A stretch of DNA of 9,517 bases from an uncultured Bacteroidota bacterium (GCA_903835145.1 CAILMA010000611.1:1-9517); one strand, 5' to 3'; numbered from the stretch's first letter, positions 1-7,351 are shown. Program-made: numbers and translations. The notes: generated from the sequence alone by a model not told the origin.

Positions 1-1424
1 AGAACGTCAGTTTTTTCACGAACTTCTTTAGGTAATTCGCTCATTTCAGCGATACCACCAGCATTATCTGCAATAGGACCGAATGCATCGATTGCGAGCT
101 GCATAGCTGTAGTTGCCATCATACCGGCAGCAGCGATAGCCACACCATAAAGACCAGCACAAGCGTGAGCAGCATAAATACCACCTGCGAGTACCAGAAT
201 AGGAAGGAAAGTACTTTCCATACCTACTGCAAGACCACCGATAATGTTAGTTGCACCACCGGTTGCTGACTGGCGAATGATACTCAACACAGGGCGTTTA
301 CCCATAGCTGTGTAATATTCTGTAATCATACTCATTAATGTACCCACACCAAGACCTACAAGGATAGCATAGAAAACACCGTTGCGGGTGAACTCATGTG
401 TGCGGAGGGTCATTGTTTCTGGTAAGATGTAATTGACAAGGAAGAAACATGCGATAGCAGTAAGAACGATAGAACCATAGTTACCCATGTTGAGCGCTCT
501 CTGCACAGCACCGGTGCTTACACCCGCAGTATCAGAAATACGAACGAACAGTGTGCCTATCATAGATAAAATAATACCTACACCTGCAATAAGCATTGGT
601 AAAAGGATGGGAGCCATGCCGCCGAAAGCATCGCCGGCTGAGCTTGTTTCCCTGCCAAGAACCATAGTTGCAAGTACAGTAGCTACATAAGAACCGAACA
701 AATCGGCACCCATACCGGCTACGTCACCTACGTTATCACCTACGTTATCGGCAATAGTAGCCGGGTTACGTGGGTCATCTTCTGGGATGCCTGCTTCTAC
801 TTTACCTACAAGGTCAGCGCCTACGTCGGCAGCTTTAGTATATATGCCACCACCAACACGGGCGAAAAGTGCGATGCTTTCGGCACCGAGGGAGAAGCCG
901 GTAAGTACTTCTATCACTTTCTCCATTTCTGCACTGTCAACGGCAGCGTTAGGAGCGAAAATCATTTTTAAGACAAGGAATAAACTACCAAGCCCGAGTA
1001 CAGCCAGACCAGCCACACCGAGACCCATAACAGAGCCACCGCCGAAAGAAACAGCGAGCGCTTTGCTTAAGCTTGTGCGGGCAGCATGAGCGGTACGCAC
1101 ATTTGCTTTTGTAGCTATGCGCATACCTATGAAACCGGCAAGCGCACTAAAGAAGGCACCAATAACAAAAGCGATAGAAATCATCCAGCTGGAATTGGCA
1201 CTGCTGGAACCCATTAGCGCCAATAGAATACCGGCGATAATAACGAAGTAGGTGAGCACCTTGTACTCAGCTTTCAGGAAGGCCATAGCGCCTTCAGCAA
1301 TGTATGCCGCGATTTCTTTCATCCGGTCGTTGCCGGCGTCTTGCTTGGTAACCCAAGCGCTTTTGACAAATGTGTAAAGTAGTGCCAGGACACCAAATCC
1401 CGGTACGAGGTAGAAAAGATTCAT
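1..1424 (-). CDS. hppA: Membrane-bound ion-translocating pyrophosphatase (N-terminal 474 codons, cut by window edge)
   Basis: This integral membrane enzyme hydrolyses pyrophosphate and uses the energy to pump H+ (or Na+) out of the cytoplasm. Reading from the ATG at 1422-1424, the protein begins MNLFYLVPGF and has the family hallmarks: GFIGMRIATKANVRTA near the N-terminus, the catalytic loop DVGADLVGKVE at residues 200-210, and DNVGDNVGD at 226-234, whose Asp residues bind Mg-PPi. Later come ITEYYT and the loop containing DAFGPIADNAGG. The family is usually about 700-800 residues with 16 helices, so roughly two thirds is visible and the C-terminus lies outside the window. The GNTTAA/GNTTKA-type site that separates K+-dependent from K+-independent enzymes would fall just past the edge. 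Glu182 lies in helix 5 (GAES), while helix 6 has LFG244 where many relatives have LFE. That pattern fits the Flavobacterium johnsoniae-type H+ pumps. A consensus promoter lies just upstream. Codon choice (GGT, GCT, CGT) suggests strong expression. Confidence 0.97.
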   Translation of the reverse strand, partial: MNLFYLVPGFGVLALLYTFVKSAWVTKQDAGNDRMKEIAAYIAEGAMAFLKAEYKVLTYFVIIAGILLALMGSSSANSSWMISIAFVIGAFFSALAGFIGMRIATKANVRTAHAARTSLSKALAVSFGGGSVMGLGVAGLAVLGLGSLFLVLKMIFAPNAAVDSAEMEKVIEVLTGFSLGAESIALFARVGGGIYTKAADVGADLVGKVEAGIPEDDPRNPATIADNVGDNVGDVAGMGADLFGSYVATVLATMVLGRETSSAGDAFGGMAPILLPMLIAGVGIILSMIGTLFVRISDTAGVSTGAVQRALNMGNYGSIVLTAIACFFLVNYILPETMTLRTHEFTRNGVFYAILVGLGVGTLMSMITEYYTAMGKRPVLSIIRQSATGGATNIIGGLAVGMESTFLPILVLAGGIYAAHACAGLYGVAIAAAGMMATTAMQLAIDAFGPIADNAGGIAEMSELPKEVREKTDV

Positions 1425-1458
1425 ACTCTGATATAAATTGTTAAAAGATTGAAGTGTG

Positions 1459-1466
1459 CAAATATA
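1459..1466 (-). promoter_or_regulatory. Bacteroidota -7 box for hppA
   Basis: On the minus strand this reads TATATTTG followed by CA, a perfect match to the Bacteroidota -7 consensus TAnnTTTG. It lies 34 bases upstream of the hppA ATG, which predicts a leader of under 30 bases. No clear TTTG -33 box is seen at the usual spacing; the corresponding region is T-rich (GGTTTTTC). The promoter call is inferred from the consensus and its position. Confidence 0.55.
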
Positions 1467-1641
1467 GTCGTTTGACTTGAAAAACCATAAGGGAAACGGA
1501 AAACTATTGTAATGATATGTTTATTTAATTTGATGAAAGAGCACTGATATTAAGGTTTCATTTACGTGTTTTAGCTATCGTGCATTTTTCAATTGAATAT
1601 TTATAATGGAATGAGTATCTTGCCCTCTTTAAAAATGAAAT

Positions 1642-2280
1642 ATGTCGCTTAAATTTTGGAAGATTTTAGGAATAGTGGTTTGGTCGGCGCTGGTATTAAC
1701 TATTTGCACTATAGAATATATTGTAAAGTCAGAAACTGCTTCCGAAATTTATAGTAACGTAAATTTAATACCTAAGAACAAAGTTGGGCTGCTACTGGGT
1801 ACATCAAAATTTATGGACAAGGCCAAAATGATCGTCAATCCATATTACCAGAACCGAATTGATGCGGCAGTGGCACTTTATATGGCGGGGAAAGTGGACG
1901 TGATAATAGTGAGTGGTGACAATGGTACACAGTATTATAATGAACCGAAACTGATGAAGGAAGATCTGATAGCCCGGGGGGTGCCTGAAAGTCATATTAT
2001 AATGGACAATGCCGGTTTCAGGACGCTGGACAGTATATTAAGGTGCAGGGATATTTTCGGGCAAGACCATTTTACTATTATATCCCAGCAATTTCATAAC
2101 GAGCGGGCTTTGTATATTGCCAATCATAAGAAACTGGGTTGCGTAGCTTACAATGCAGCAGATGGTGATAAATTCTGGGAGGTGACTATAAGGGAACGTA
2201 TGGCCAGAGTGAAAATGATGCTTGACCTGCTTATGAACAAGCAGGCCAAGTTTTACGGAGAGAAGATAAATATTAATTAG
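1642..2280 (+). CDS. sanA: SanA-like DUF218 envelope protein
   Basis: The 212-residue protein has one N-terminal membrane anchor (about residues 8-24) followed by a single DUF218/YdcF fold, probably facing the periplasm. Family blocks occur in order: VGLLLGTSK at 48-56, NPYYQNRIDAA at 66-76, VSGDNG at 90-95 with the downstream YNEP, NAGFRTLDS at 123-131, and ISQQFHNERAL at 147-157. The resemblance to E. coli SanA runs through the whole soluble domain. In enterobacteria, loss of SanA weakens the envelope barrier and raises vancomycin sensitivity at high temperature; the biochemical activity is not established. The start is fixed because an in-frame TGA at 1636-1638 lies just upstream. The ATG at 1635 belongs to another frame and stops after five codons. 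The gene stands alone and converges on the nucleotidyltransferase, 48 bases away. The upstream region is AT-rich, with only a weak TATCTTGC element near 1616. Confidence 0.92.
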   Translation: MSLKFWKILGIVVWSALVLTICTIEYIVKSETASEIYSNVNLIPKNKVGLLLGTSKFMDKAKMIVNPYYQNRIDAAVALYMAGKVDVIIVSGDNGTQYYNEPKLMKEDLIARGVPESHIIMDNAGFRTLDSILRCRDIFGQDHFTIISQQFHNERALYIANHKKLGCVAYNAADGDKFWEVTIRERMARVKMMLDLLMNKQAKFYGEKININ

Positions 2281-2328
2281 CACTGCCGTTCTCCACCTTT
2301 TTATGCTGAAAGCGGTATTGTTATTATA

Positions 2329-3045
2329 CTATTGAAATATTCCCGTTGCTTTTTGCAGGCTCTCAGGTTTTCCTACGTCTATGAAGATGCCGCCCGAGTG
2401 GTCATAGCCTTTGATTTCGTTGTGTTTGGCCACGTGGAGGTATAAATCTATCAGCGAGAATTTGCCATCAAAAGGGGCGTTTTCCCAAATTTTGTTCGAT
2501 GTGATTTGTATGCCGGAAAAGGCAAAATTGTGTGTTGGCGTTTCTGTTCGTGCTATCTTTTGTTCTCCGGTTTGCAGGTTTTGCCACCCGCAGAGGGTCA
2601 TTTGGTTGTTGAACATAAGCTGGCGGGACGAATCACGCTTCATTACAGCGAGGGAGCAGCTGCTTTTTTGACTTTGGTGATAGTTAATGAAATTGTAAAG
2701 ATTTAAGTCTGTCAGTACATCAACATTCATTGCAATGTATTCCTTTTCCCCTTCGAAGTACCAATTGGCTTTTTTAAGTCCACCGCCAGTTTCGAGTACA
2801 TATTCGCGTTCGTCAGATATTGTAATGTTGCTGCCAAATCCATTATTCTGCGCGATACAATCTATAATCATATCAGCGAAGTGGTGTACATTAATAATGA
2901 TATCGCAAATTCCGAACTTCCTGAGGTACAGTATGTTTCGTTCCAGCAAGGTTTTGTCGCCCACTTTTGCAAGTGCTTTGGGGGCATTGTCGGTAAAAGG
3001 TTTAAGGCGGGTACCCAAACCAGCTGAAAATAGCATTGCTTTCAT
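2329..3045 (-). CDS. Sugar-1-phosphate nucleotidyltransferase, MurU/RmlA-like
   Basis: This cytoplasmic enzyme is predicted to transfer an NMP from NTP to a sugar 1-phosphate, giving an NDP-sugar and PPi. The 238-residue chain is a single NTP_transferase domain. The nucleotide-binding signature GLGTRLKPFT at 9-18 is followed by PKAL with Lys23. LETGGG lies at 84-89, NVD at 107-109 supplies a metal-binding Asp, and IDVG near Asp223 supplies the likely second metal Asp. The length and lack of a C-terminal left-handed beta-helix fit the MurU (MurNAc-1-phosphate uridylyltransferase) and mannose-1-phosphate guanylyltransferase-like subgroup better than GlmU. Substrate cannot be fixed from sequence alone. 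MurU enzymes work with the kinase AmgK in cell-wall sugar recycling, but no kinase gene lies nearby. The gene appears monocistronic, convergent with sanA and divergent from the small membrane protein at 3123. Confidence 0.9.
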   Translation of the reverse strand: MKAMLFSAGLGTRLKPFTDNAPKALAKVGDKTLLERNILYLRKFGICDIIINVHHFADMIIDCIAQNNGFGSNITISDEREYVLETGGGLKKANWYFEGEKEYIAMNVDVLTDLNLYNFINYHQSQKSSCSLAVMKRDSSRQLMFNNQMTLCGWQNLQTGEQKIARTETPTHNFAFSGIQITSNKIWENAPFDGKFSLIDLYLHVAKHNEIKGYDHSGGIFIDVGKPESLQKATGIFQ

Positions 3046-3122
3046 ACTGTAAATTTATGGTTAACAGCTGATTTTAGTGAATAGAATTCAAAAAAATGAT
3101 ACTTTAGCGGACAAATTTCAAA

Positions 3123-3578
3123 ATGGCACGGAAGAAAAATCCAGTAGAGTTTACTAAGATTATCAAAACGATCGACCCGCTTTTGCAGAGTATTATTTTG
3201 GTGTGCTTGTTTTGGTTTTTTGATCAGAAGGGGCATAAGGAGCATACCTACATGAAGCTGATTATGTATTTGCAATTTATCAGTTCTATATACAACTTCT
3301 TCATTCGTTTCTCTAAAAAGTTAAAGACCGAACGTTACCTTTCTTTTCTTGCTATTGTTGGGTGGATTGTGGCAAATTCCTGGATTGCTCACCGAATAGT
3401 GGAAGGGAAAATGAAAGAGATTTCTTATAAAGTAATAGTAGGAAAGGGGTACTCGACTATTTCCGTTATTGATTCAACGCTGTTGGTTTTTAATGTGGCG
3501 ATTGCTTTGTGGTATTTTTCAATATGTATAAGGGAAATACAGCACCTGATCAAGAAGAAAAGAAGGCATTCTTCTTAA
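3123..3578 (+). CDS. Small four-helix membrane protein of unknown function
   Basis: I do not recognise this 151-residue protein. It begins with a basic stretch (MARKKNP), then shows four likely transmembrane segments at about residues 17-33, 44-61, 72-90 and 116-136. It ends in a strongly basic tail, KKKRRH, at 143-148. An even number of helices with positive residues at both ends predicts both termini in the cytoplasm. Loop 2-3 is basic (KKLKTER) and loop 3-4 contains the mixed segment EGKMKEISYKVIVGKGYST. No catalytic or ligand motif is apparent. The ATG lies 77 bases from the divergent nucleotidyltransferase start, so the two share one promoter region. A near-consensus TACTTTAG occurs at 3100-3107. 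Hydrophobic composition and lack of overlap with other genes support a real gene, but it has no family support here. Confidence 0.7.
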   Translation: MARKKNPVEFTKIIKTIDPLLQSIILVCLFWFFDQKGHKEHTYMKLIMYLQFISSIYNFFIRFSKKLKTERYLSFLAIVGWIVANSWIAHRIVEGKMKEISYKVIVGKGYSTISVIDSTLLVFNVAIALWYFSICIREIQHLIKKKRRHSS

Positions 3579-3635
3579 TAATCCTAATTTTATTTATGTT
3601 TATTCTGTTGCAAGGTGATATTTTAAATCTAATAT

Positions 3636-3643
3636 TAGCTTTG
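3636..3643 (+). promoter_or_regulatory. Bacteroidota -7 box for the dedA-MFS unit
   Basis: TAGCTTTG matches TAnnTTTG exactly and lies 45 bases before the DedA ATG, in the 110-base AT-rich gap after the small membrane protein. A TTG at 3608-3610 is the nearest -33-like element, but its spacing (about 25 bases) is longer than usual. It would start a transcript covering at least the DedA and MFS genes. Confidence 0.45.
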
Positions 3644-3688
3644 TGACAATTATTATTTATTTTCGAACCCCCAATAGCGATTAATATT

Positions 3689-4345
3689 ATGCACGATATC
3701 TTAGAGATTTTCAAGAATTTTACGAATGCAGACTGGATAAATGACCATGGTGGTCTTTACTTTGTTATGTTTATCATTTTTGCTGAAACCGGATTGTTTG
3801 TTGGTTTCTTCCTTCCCGGCGATTCTTTACTGTTTATTACCGGTATGATTATATCTAACACAGTGAAACCTTCGCCAACTGAAAACCCTGTGCTGAATCT
3901 TGTTTACTGGATATCGCTGATATCGGTAGCGGGTATACTGGGGAATATTGTCGGTTACTGGTTTGGTAGTAAATCGGGTCACCTGCTTATGAAGCGGGAG
4001 GACAGTTTTATCTTTAAAAAGAAGCACCTGATGCAGGCACACGATTTTTATGAGCAGAAGGGTGGTATGGCAATATTCTTTGCCCGTTTCGTGCCTATAG
4101 TGCGCACTTTCGCGCCTATTGTGGGTGGAATGGTTGATATGGACCAAAAGAAATTTATGTCTTACAACATACTTGGCTGCCTGAGCTGGGTGATAAGTAT
4201 GATAATGACCGGTTTCTTCCTGGGTAAGAATGATTTTGTGCACAAGCACCTGGAATTGATAGTGCTTGCCATAATACTTGTGACCACAGGCCCAGTTCTA
4301 TTTAAGATGTTTACCGGCAAAAGCAAACCAACAACCGGGGCTTAA
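3689..4345 (+). CDS. DedA/VTT-family inner-membrane protein
   Basis: This 218-residue polytopic protein belongs to the DedA (SNARE-associated/VTT) family. Members support membrane homeostasis, and some DedA-family proteins recycle undecaprenyl phosphate or translocate phospholipids, driven by the proton motive force. The signature FAETGLFVGFFLPGDSLLF spans residues 31-49 and holds Glu33 and Asp45, the re-entrant-loop acids. The second signature, FARFVPIVRTFAPIVGGM at 131-148, holds Arg133 and Arg139. The Arg-x5-Arg spacing matches the essential arginines of E. coli YqjA/YghB. Further membrane segments lie at about 68-92, 150-172 and 186-206. A basic cluster KKKH at 110-113 precedes the second hairpin. 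The start at 3689 gives a normal family length. The MFS gene begins 18 bases after the stop, so the two are probably co-transcribed. Confidence 0.94.
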   Translation: MHDILEIFKNFTNADWINDHGGLYFVMFIIFAETGLFVGFFLPGDSLLFITGMIISNTVKPSPTENPVLNLVYWISLISVAGILGNIVGYWFGSKSGHLLMKREDSFIFKKKHLMQAHDFYEQKGGMAIFFARFVPIVRTFAPIVGGMVDMDQKKFMSYNILGCLSWVISMIMTGFFLGKNDFVHKHLELIVLAIILVTTGPVLFKMFTGKSKPTTGA

Positions 4346-4363
4346 TCACTAAACTTCGCTAAG

Positions 4364-5596
4364 ATGACTAACCAGCAACAGAAGGCGATTGGCCTGCTTA
4401 GTATTCCTGTAATAGTAGCCGCGTTGGGTTACTTTGTAGACATTTATGACCTGTTGTTGTTCAGCATTATAAGGGTGGACAGCCTTAAGAGCATGGGGCT
4501 TACCAGCGCCTTGATAGATACTGATGGGAAATTCATCATAAGTGTGCAGATGATTGGTCTGCTTTTGGGAGGTATACTGTGGGGAGTGATGGGCGATAAG
4601 AAGGGGCGCCTGAGTGTGCTGTTTGGTTCTATTGTGCTTTACTCTATGGCAAATATTGCCAATGGCTTTGTTCAGAATGTGACCCAGTATGCAATAGCCC
4701 GTTTTGTGGCTGGCGTTGGCCTTGCGGGTGAACTTGGTGCGGGTATAACGCTTGTGAGCGAATTGATTTCTAAAGAAAAAAGAGGCCTTGCGACTTCAGT
4801 GGTTGCTGGTGTGGGGCTTACGGGAGCTGTGGTCGCTTATTATGTTGCGCGCTCTTTCGACTGGAGAATTTGTTATTTTGTAGGTGGTGGTCTTGGACTC
4901 TGTTTGCTGCTTTTGCGTGTAAGCGTTTTTGAGTCGGGTATGTATGAGAACATCCTTAAAAGGACTGACGTTTCAAAGGGGAACATCCTGATGTTTCTTA
5001 CTAATGGCAAGCGATTTAAAAAGTACCTGCTGGCTATACTGATTGGGCTGCCTACGTGGTACGTGATCGGGGTGCTCATCACTTTTTCAAAAGAGTTTGG
5101 TGAGAATTTTGGCATTCAGGGCACAGTGGTTCCGGGGAAGGCAATTATGTTGGCGTACGTAGCTATATCTATCGGCGACTTATTGATAGGCTTTGTGAGT
5201 AACTGGCTCAAGAGCCGAAAAAAAGCATTGTATATATTTTATGCCATCACCAATGTTGCCATCGTTCTTTATTTCTTACAGGCGCACGGCAGTGTTAATG
5301 GCATGTATGCCATATGTATGTTGCTCGGTTTTGGTACCGGGTTCTGGGCTTTGTTTGTAACAATGGCGGCAGAGCATTTTGGCACTAACTTGCGTGCTAC
5401 TGCCGCTACAACGGTACCCAATATGGTGAGAGGCTCCCTGCCGCTCATTATTGCGTTGTTTAATACACTGAAGCCAGGCTGCGGCTATATAATGGCAGGG
5501 GCTTATACCGGAGTAGTAGTAATGATAATAAGTACTGTGGCGGTGTTTTTCACGGAAGAAACTTTCGGAAAAGATCTGAACTTTATAGAGGAATAA
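4364..5596 (+). CDS. Major facilitator superfamily (MFS) transporter
   Basis: This 410-residue secondary transporter is predicted to have 12 membrane helices in two six-helix halves. MFS motif A is clear in the loop after helix 2: GVMGDKKGR at residues 74-82. A motif-B-like RFVAGVG at 113-119 in helix 4 is followed by AGELGAG with Glu123. Helix 1 holds acidic residues (Asp26, Asp29 in DIYD) that may couple protons or bind substrate. In the second half, AEHFGTNLRATAATTVPN at 336-353 resembles the E-F-x-T-x-x-R-A-T block of metabolite:H+ and sugar/aromatic-acid symporters. This suggests an uptake carrier for a small, probably charged, metabolite, but the substrate cannot be read from sequence. 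The gene starts 18 bases after the DedA stop and is probably its operon partner. An 89-base gap without a convincing terminator separates it from the DUF2851 gene, so read-through is possible. Confidence 0.93.
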   Translation: MTNQQQKAIGLLSIPVIVAALGYFVDIYDLLLFSIIRVDSLKSMGLTSALIDTDGKFIISVQMIGLLLGGILWGVMGDKKGRLSVLFGSIVLYSMANIANGFVQNVTQYAIARFVAGVGLAGELGAGITLVSELISKEKRGLATSVVAGVGLTGAVVAYYVARSFDWRICYFVGGGLGLCLLLLRVSVFESGMYENILKRTDVSKGNILMFLTNGKRFKKYLLAILIGLPTWYVIGVLITFSKEFGENFGIQGTVVPGKAIMLAYVAISIGDLLIGFVSNWLKSRKKALYIFYAITNVAIVLYFLQAHGSVNGMYAICMLLGFGTGFWALFVTMAAEHFGTNLRATAATTVPNMVRGSLPLIIALFNTLKPGCGYIMAGAYTGVVVMIISTVAVFFTEETFGKDLNFIEE

Positions 5597-5685
5597 GCTG
5601 CTCTTCGGTTATAGAGCCGCGGCACGCAAGCTTACAATAAATGCCTCGTGAAACAACTTAAATAGAGAAAAAACGCCCGATTTTT

Positions 5686-6957
5686 ATGACGGAAGCTTTG
5701 TTCCAGTTTATATGGCAGCACAGTTTGTACACTGGCACAGGGTTAAAAACTGTGGCAGGTGAAGCAATTTCAGTAATACAGGCGGGCAAGCTGAACAAGG
5801 ATGCGGGTCCTGATTTTCTGGAAGGGCGGATAAAAATAGGGACAACACTGCTGGTAGGTAATATTGAGCTGCACCTTAAAACGAGTGACTGGTACAAGCA
5901 CGGACACCAAAGTAATGCAGCCTACCAAAACCTGATACTACATGTGGTGTTTGAACATGATACGCCCTCATCTCCGGGTGACCTACCGCTGCTGGAACTG
6001 ACCGGGCAAGTGCCGCTGTATGTGCTCAGGCACTATGAGCAGCTGATGCACACACCCGACAAATTGCCCTGTGCGCGGCAGCATGAGGCCGTGCGCTCCA
6101 AAACAAAGGAGAGCTGGCTGAGCAGGCTGCTCGCTGAGCGATGGGAACAGAAACTGGGTGAGTGGAATATAATGCTGGAGCAGAGTGCAGAAGACTGGCG
6201 AAACCTGCTCTACTGGCGCACCGCAGCGAATTTCGGATTTAAAACGAATGCCGCTCCGTTCCTTATGTTGGCGCAGTCGGTGCCACTGAACGTGCTGGCG
6301 CGGCACCGAGATAACCCGATGCAACTGGAGGCAATTTTATTTGGGCAGGCGGGGATGCTGGATACCAATATACATGAAGAATATGCGCGGGAGCTACAGC
6401 AGGAATACCAATACCTGAGCCAGAAATACAAGTTAAAACCGATACCGGTGCACCTGTGGAAATTCCTGAGGATGCGGCCGGCCAACTTCCCGACGGTGCG
6501 GATACCCCAGTTTGCGGCACTTATACACAAATCAGAACATTTGTTTTCCCAGATAATAGAAGCGCACGATGCTGCCAAAATAGAGCAGTTGCTGGACGTT
6601 ACGGCAAGCCACTACTGGAATGACCATTTCAGGTTTGGCGAAACGCATGAACACCCGGCGCCAAAGTCGCTTGGGAGGGATTCTATTTTGAACATCATCA
6701 TAAACACGATAGCGCCCATTCAATTTTTATATGCATCGCGGCAACACACGGAAGAGCTCAGGGAACAATCGCTGAACCTGCTGGAGTCGGTGCCAGCGGA
6801 GAAAAACAGCATACTTACGGTGTGGAAGGACCACGGCTGGGCAGCCGAAAATGCCGCCCAGTCGCAGGCGCTGATACAACTGTACAACAACTATTGCACC
6901 AACAAGCGCTGCCTGGAATGTGCTGTAGGGCTGGCTATTATCAGGCGTCCCAATTAA
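5686..6957 (+). CDS. DUF2851 family protein
   Basis: This 423-residue soluble protein matches the Bacteroidota DUF2851 family along its length; no function is established. The N-terminal block contains AGPDF at 40-44, GNIELHLKTSDWYKHGH at 58-74 and YQNLILHVV at 80-88. The protein has exactly four cysteines: Cys129 (LPCAR) and a C-terminal CX4CX2C cluster at 404, 409 and 412. The middle is largely predicted helix with many Trp, Arg and Gln residues. Asp43 followed by Glu61-x-His63-x-Lys65 resembles a PD-(D/E)XK active site, but this is my inference. The start at 5686 is preferred because the in-frame ATG at 5641 is followed by TAA within seven codons. The gene follows the DedA-MFS pair, and its last 17 bases overlap the convergent OsmC gene. 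Its codons look richer in CTG, GCG and GTG than those of sanA or the small membrane protein, judged by eye. Confidence 0.9.
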   Translation: MTEALFQFIWQHSLYTGTGLKTVAGEAISVIQAGKLNKDAGPDFLEGRIKIGTTLLVGNIELHLKTSDWYKHGHQSNAAYQNLILHVVFEHDTPSSPGDLPLLELTGQVPLYVLRHYEQLMHTPDKLPCARQHEAVRSKTKESWLSRLLAERWEQKLGEWNIMLEQSAEDWRNLLYWRTAANFGFKTNAAPFLMLAQSVPLNVLARHRDNPMQLEAILFGQAGMLDTNIHEEYARELQQEYQYLSQKYKLKPIPVHLWKFLRMRPANFPTVRIPQFAALIHKSEHLFSQIIEAHDAAKIEQLLDVTASHYWNDHFRFGETHEHPAPKSLGRDSILNIIINTIAPIQFLYASRQHTEELREQSLNLLESVPAEKNSILTVWKDHGWAAENAAQSQALIQLYNNYCTNKRCLECAVGLAIIRRPN

Positions 6958-7351
6958 AGGAAAGTGTTTTTTTGCAGTCGGGGTGGAGCGTTTCCATCAC
7001 GGGGCAGGTTTTTGCTACCATTATGAGCGCATCTTTTTGCTCCTGGGTATAACCGGCGGCACCCGGGAAGGTGATGTGGATTTTTATTTCTCCTATTTTG
7101 CGCGGGCTGGCTACCATTATTTTCTCTACATCGCACCAGGCGCCTACAATATCAATAGCGTTGGTGGCTTTGTGAATACCGATTGTAGTGAGGATGCAGG
7201 AAGCAAGCGCAGTGGCTACCAGGTCGGTAGGGGAGAAGCGGTCGCCCTTACCGTGGTTATCAACGGGGGCATCGGTTTCAATAGTATTTCCGGAACGGAT
7301 GTGGGTACATTCTGTTCTCAGGTCGCCGGTATAAACAACTTTTGCAGTCAT
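6941..7351 (-). CDS. OsmC/Ohr-family thiol peroxidase-like protein
   Basis: This 136-residue cytoplasmic protein belongs to the OsmC superfamily, whose members reduce organic or hydrogen peroxides with two conserved cysteines. The N-terminal strand region (MTAKVVYTGD) leads to the acidic/basic segment DRFSPTDLVATALASC at residues 37-52, ending with the candidate peroxidatic Cys52. The second conserved cysteine is Cys116 in AKTCPVMETLHPD. The single-domain length and these sequences fit the YhfA-like or general OsmC subgroup rather than Ohr. Two further cysteines, Cys15 and Cys126, are not family hallmarks. The start at 7351 gives the usual N-terminus. The gene faces the DUF2851 gene and overlaps it tail to tail by 17 bases. 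A possible promoter lies about 110 bases upstream, beside the start of the divergent exported protein. Peroxidase activity is inferred from the family. Confidence 0.93.
   Translation of the reverse strand: MTAKVVYTGDLRTECTHIRSGNTIETDAPVDNHGKGDRFSPTDLVATALASCILTTIGIHKATNAIDIVGAWCDVEKIMVASPRKIGEIKIHITFPGAAGYTQEQKDALIMVAKTCPVMETLHPDCKKTLSFNWDA

Noticed and set aside
487..1089. Plus-strand open frames of 67 and 100 codons
   Set aside because: They lie antisense inside hppA, whose minus-strand translation matches the pyrophosphatase family without a break.
3050..3057. TAAATTTA on the minus strand before the nucleotidyltransferase
   Set aside because: It ends only five bases before the ATG and has one mismatch at the key G, so it is an unlikely promoter.
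3100..3107. TACTTTAG as promoter of the small membrane protein
   Set aside because: One mismatch to TAnnTTTG and no -33 element at the right distance, so it is noted only as a possibility.
5597..5625. Possible terminator hairpin GCTCT...AGAGC after the MFS gene
   Set aside because: The stem is only five base pairs and no T-tract follows.
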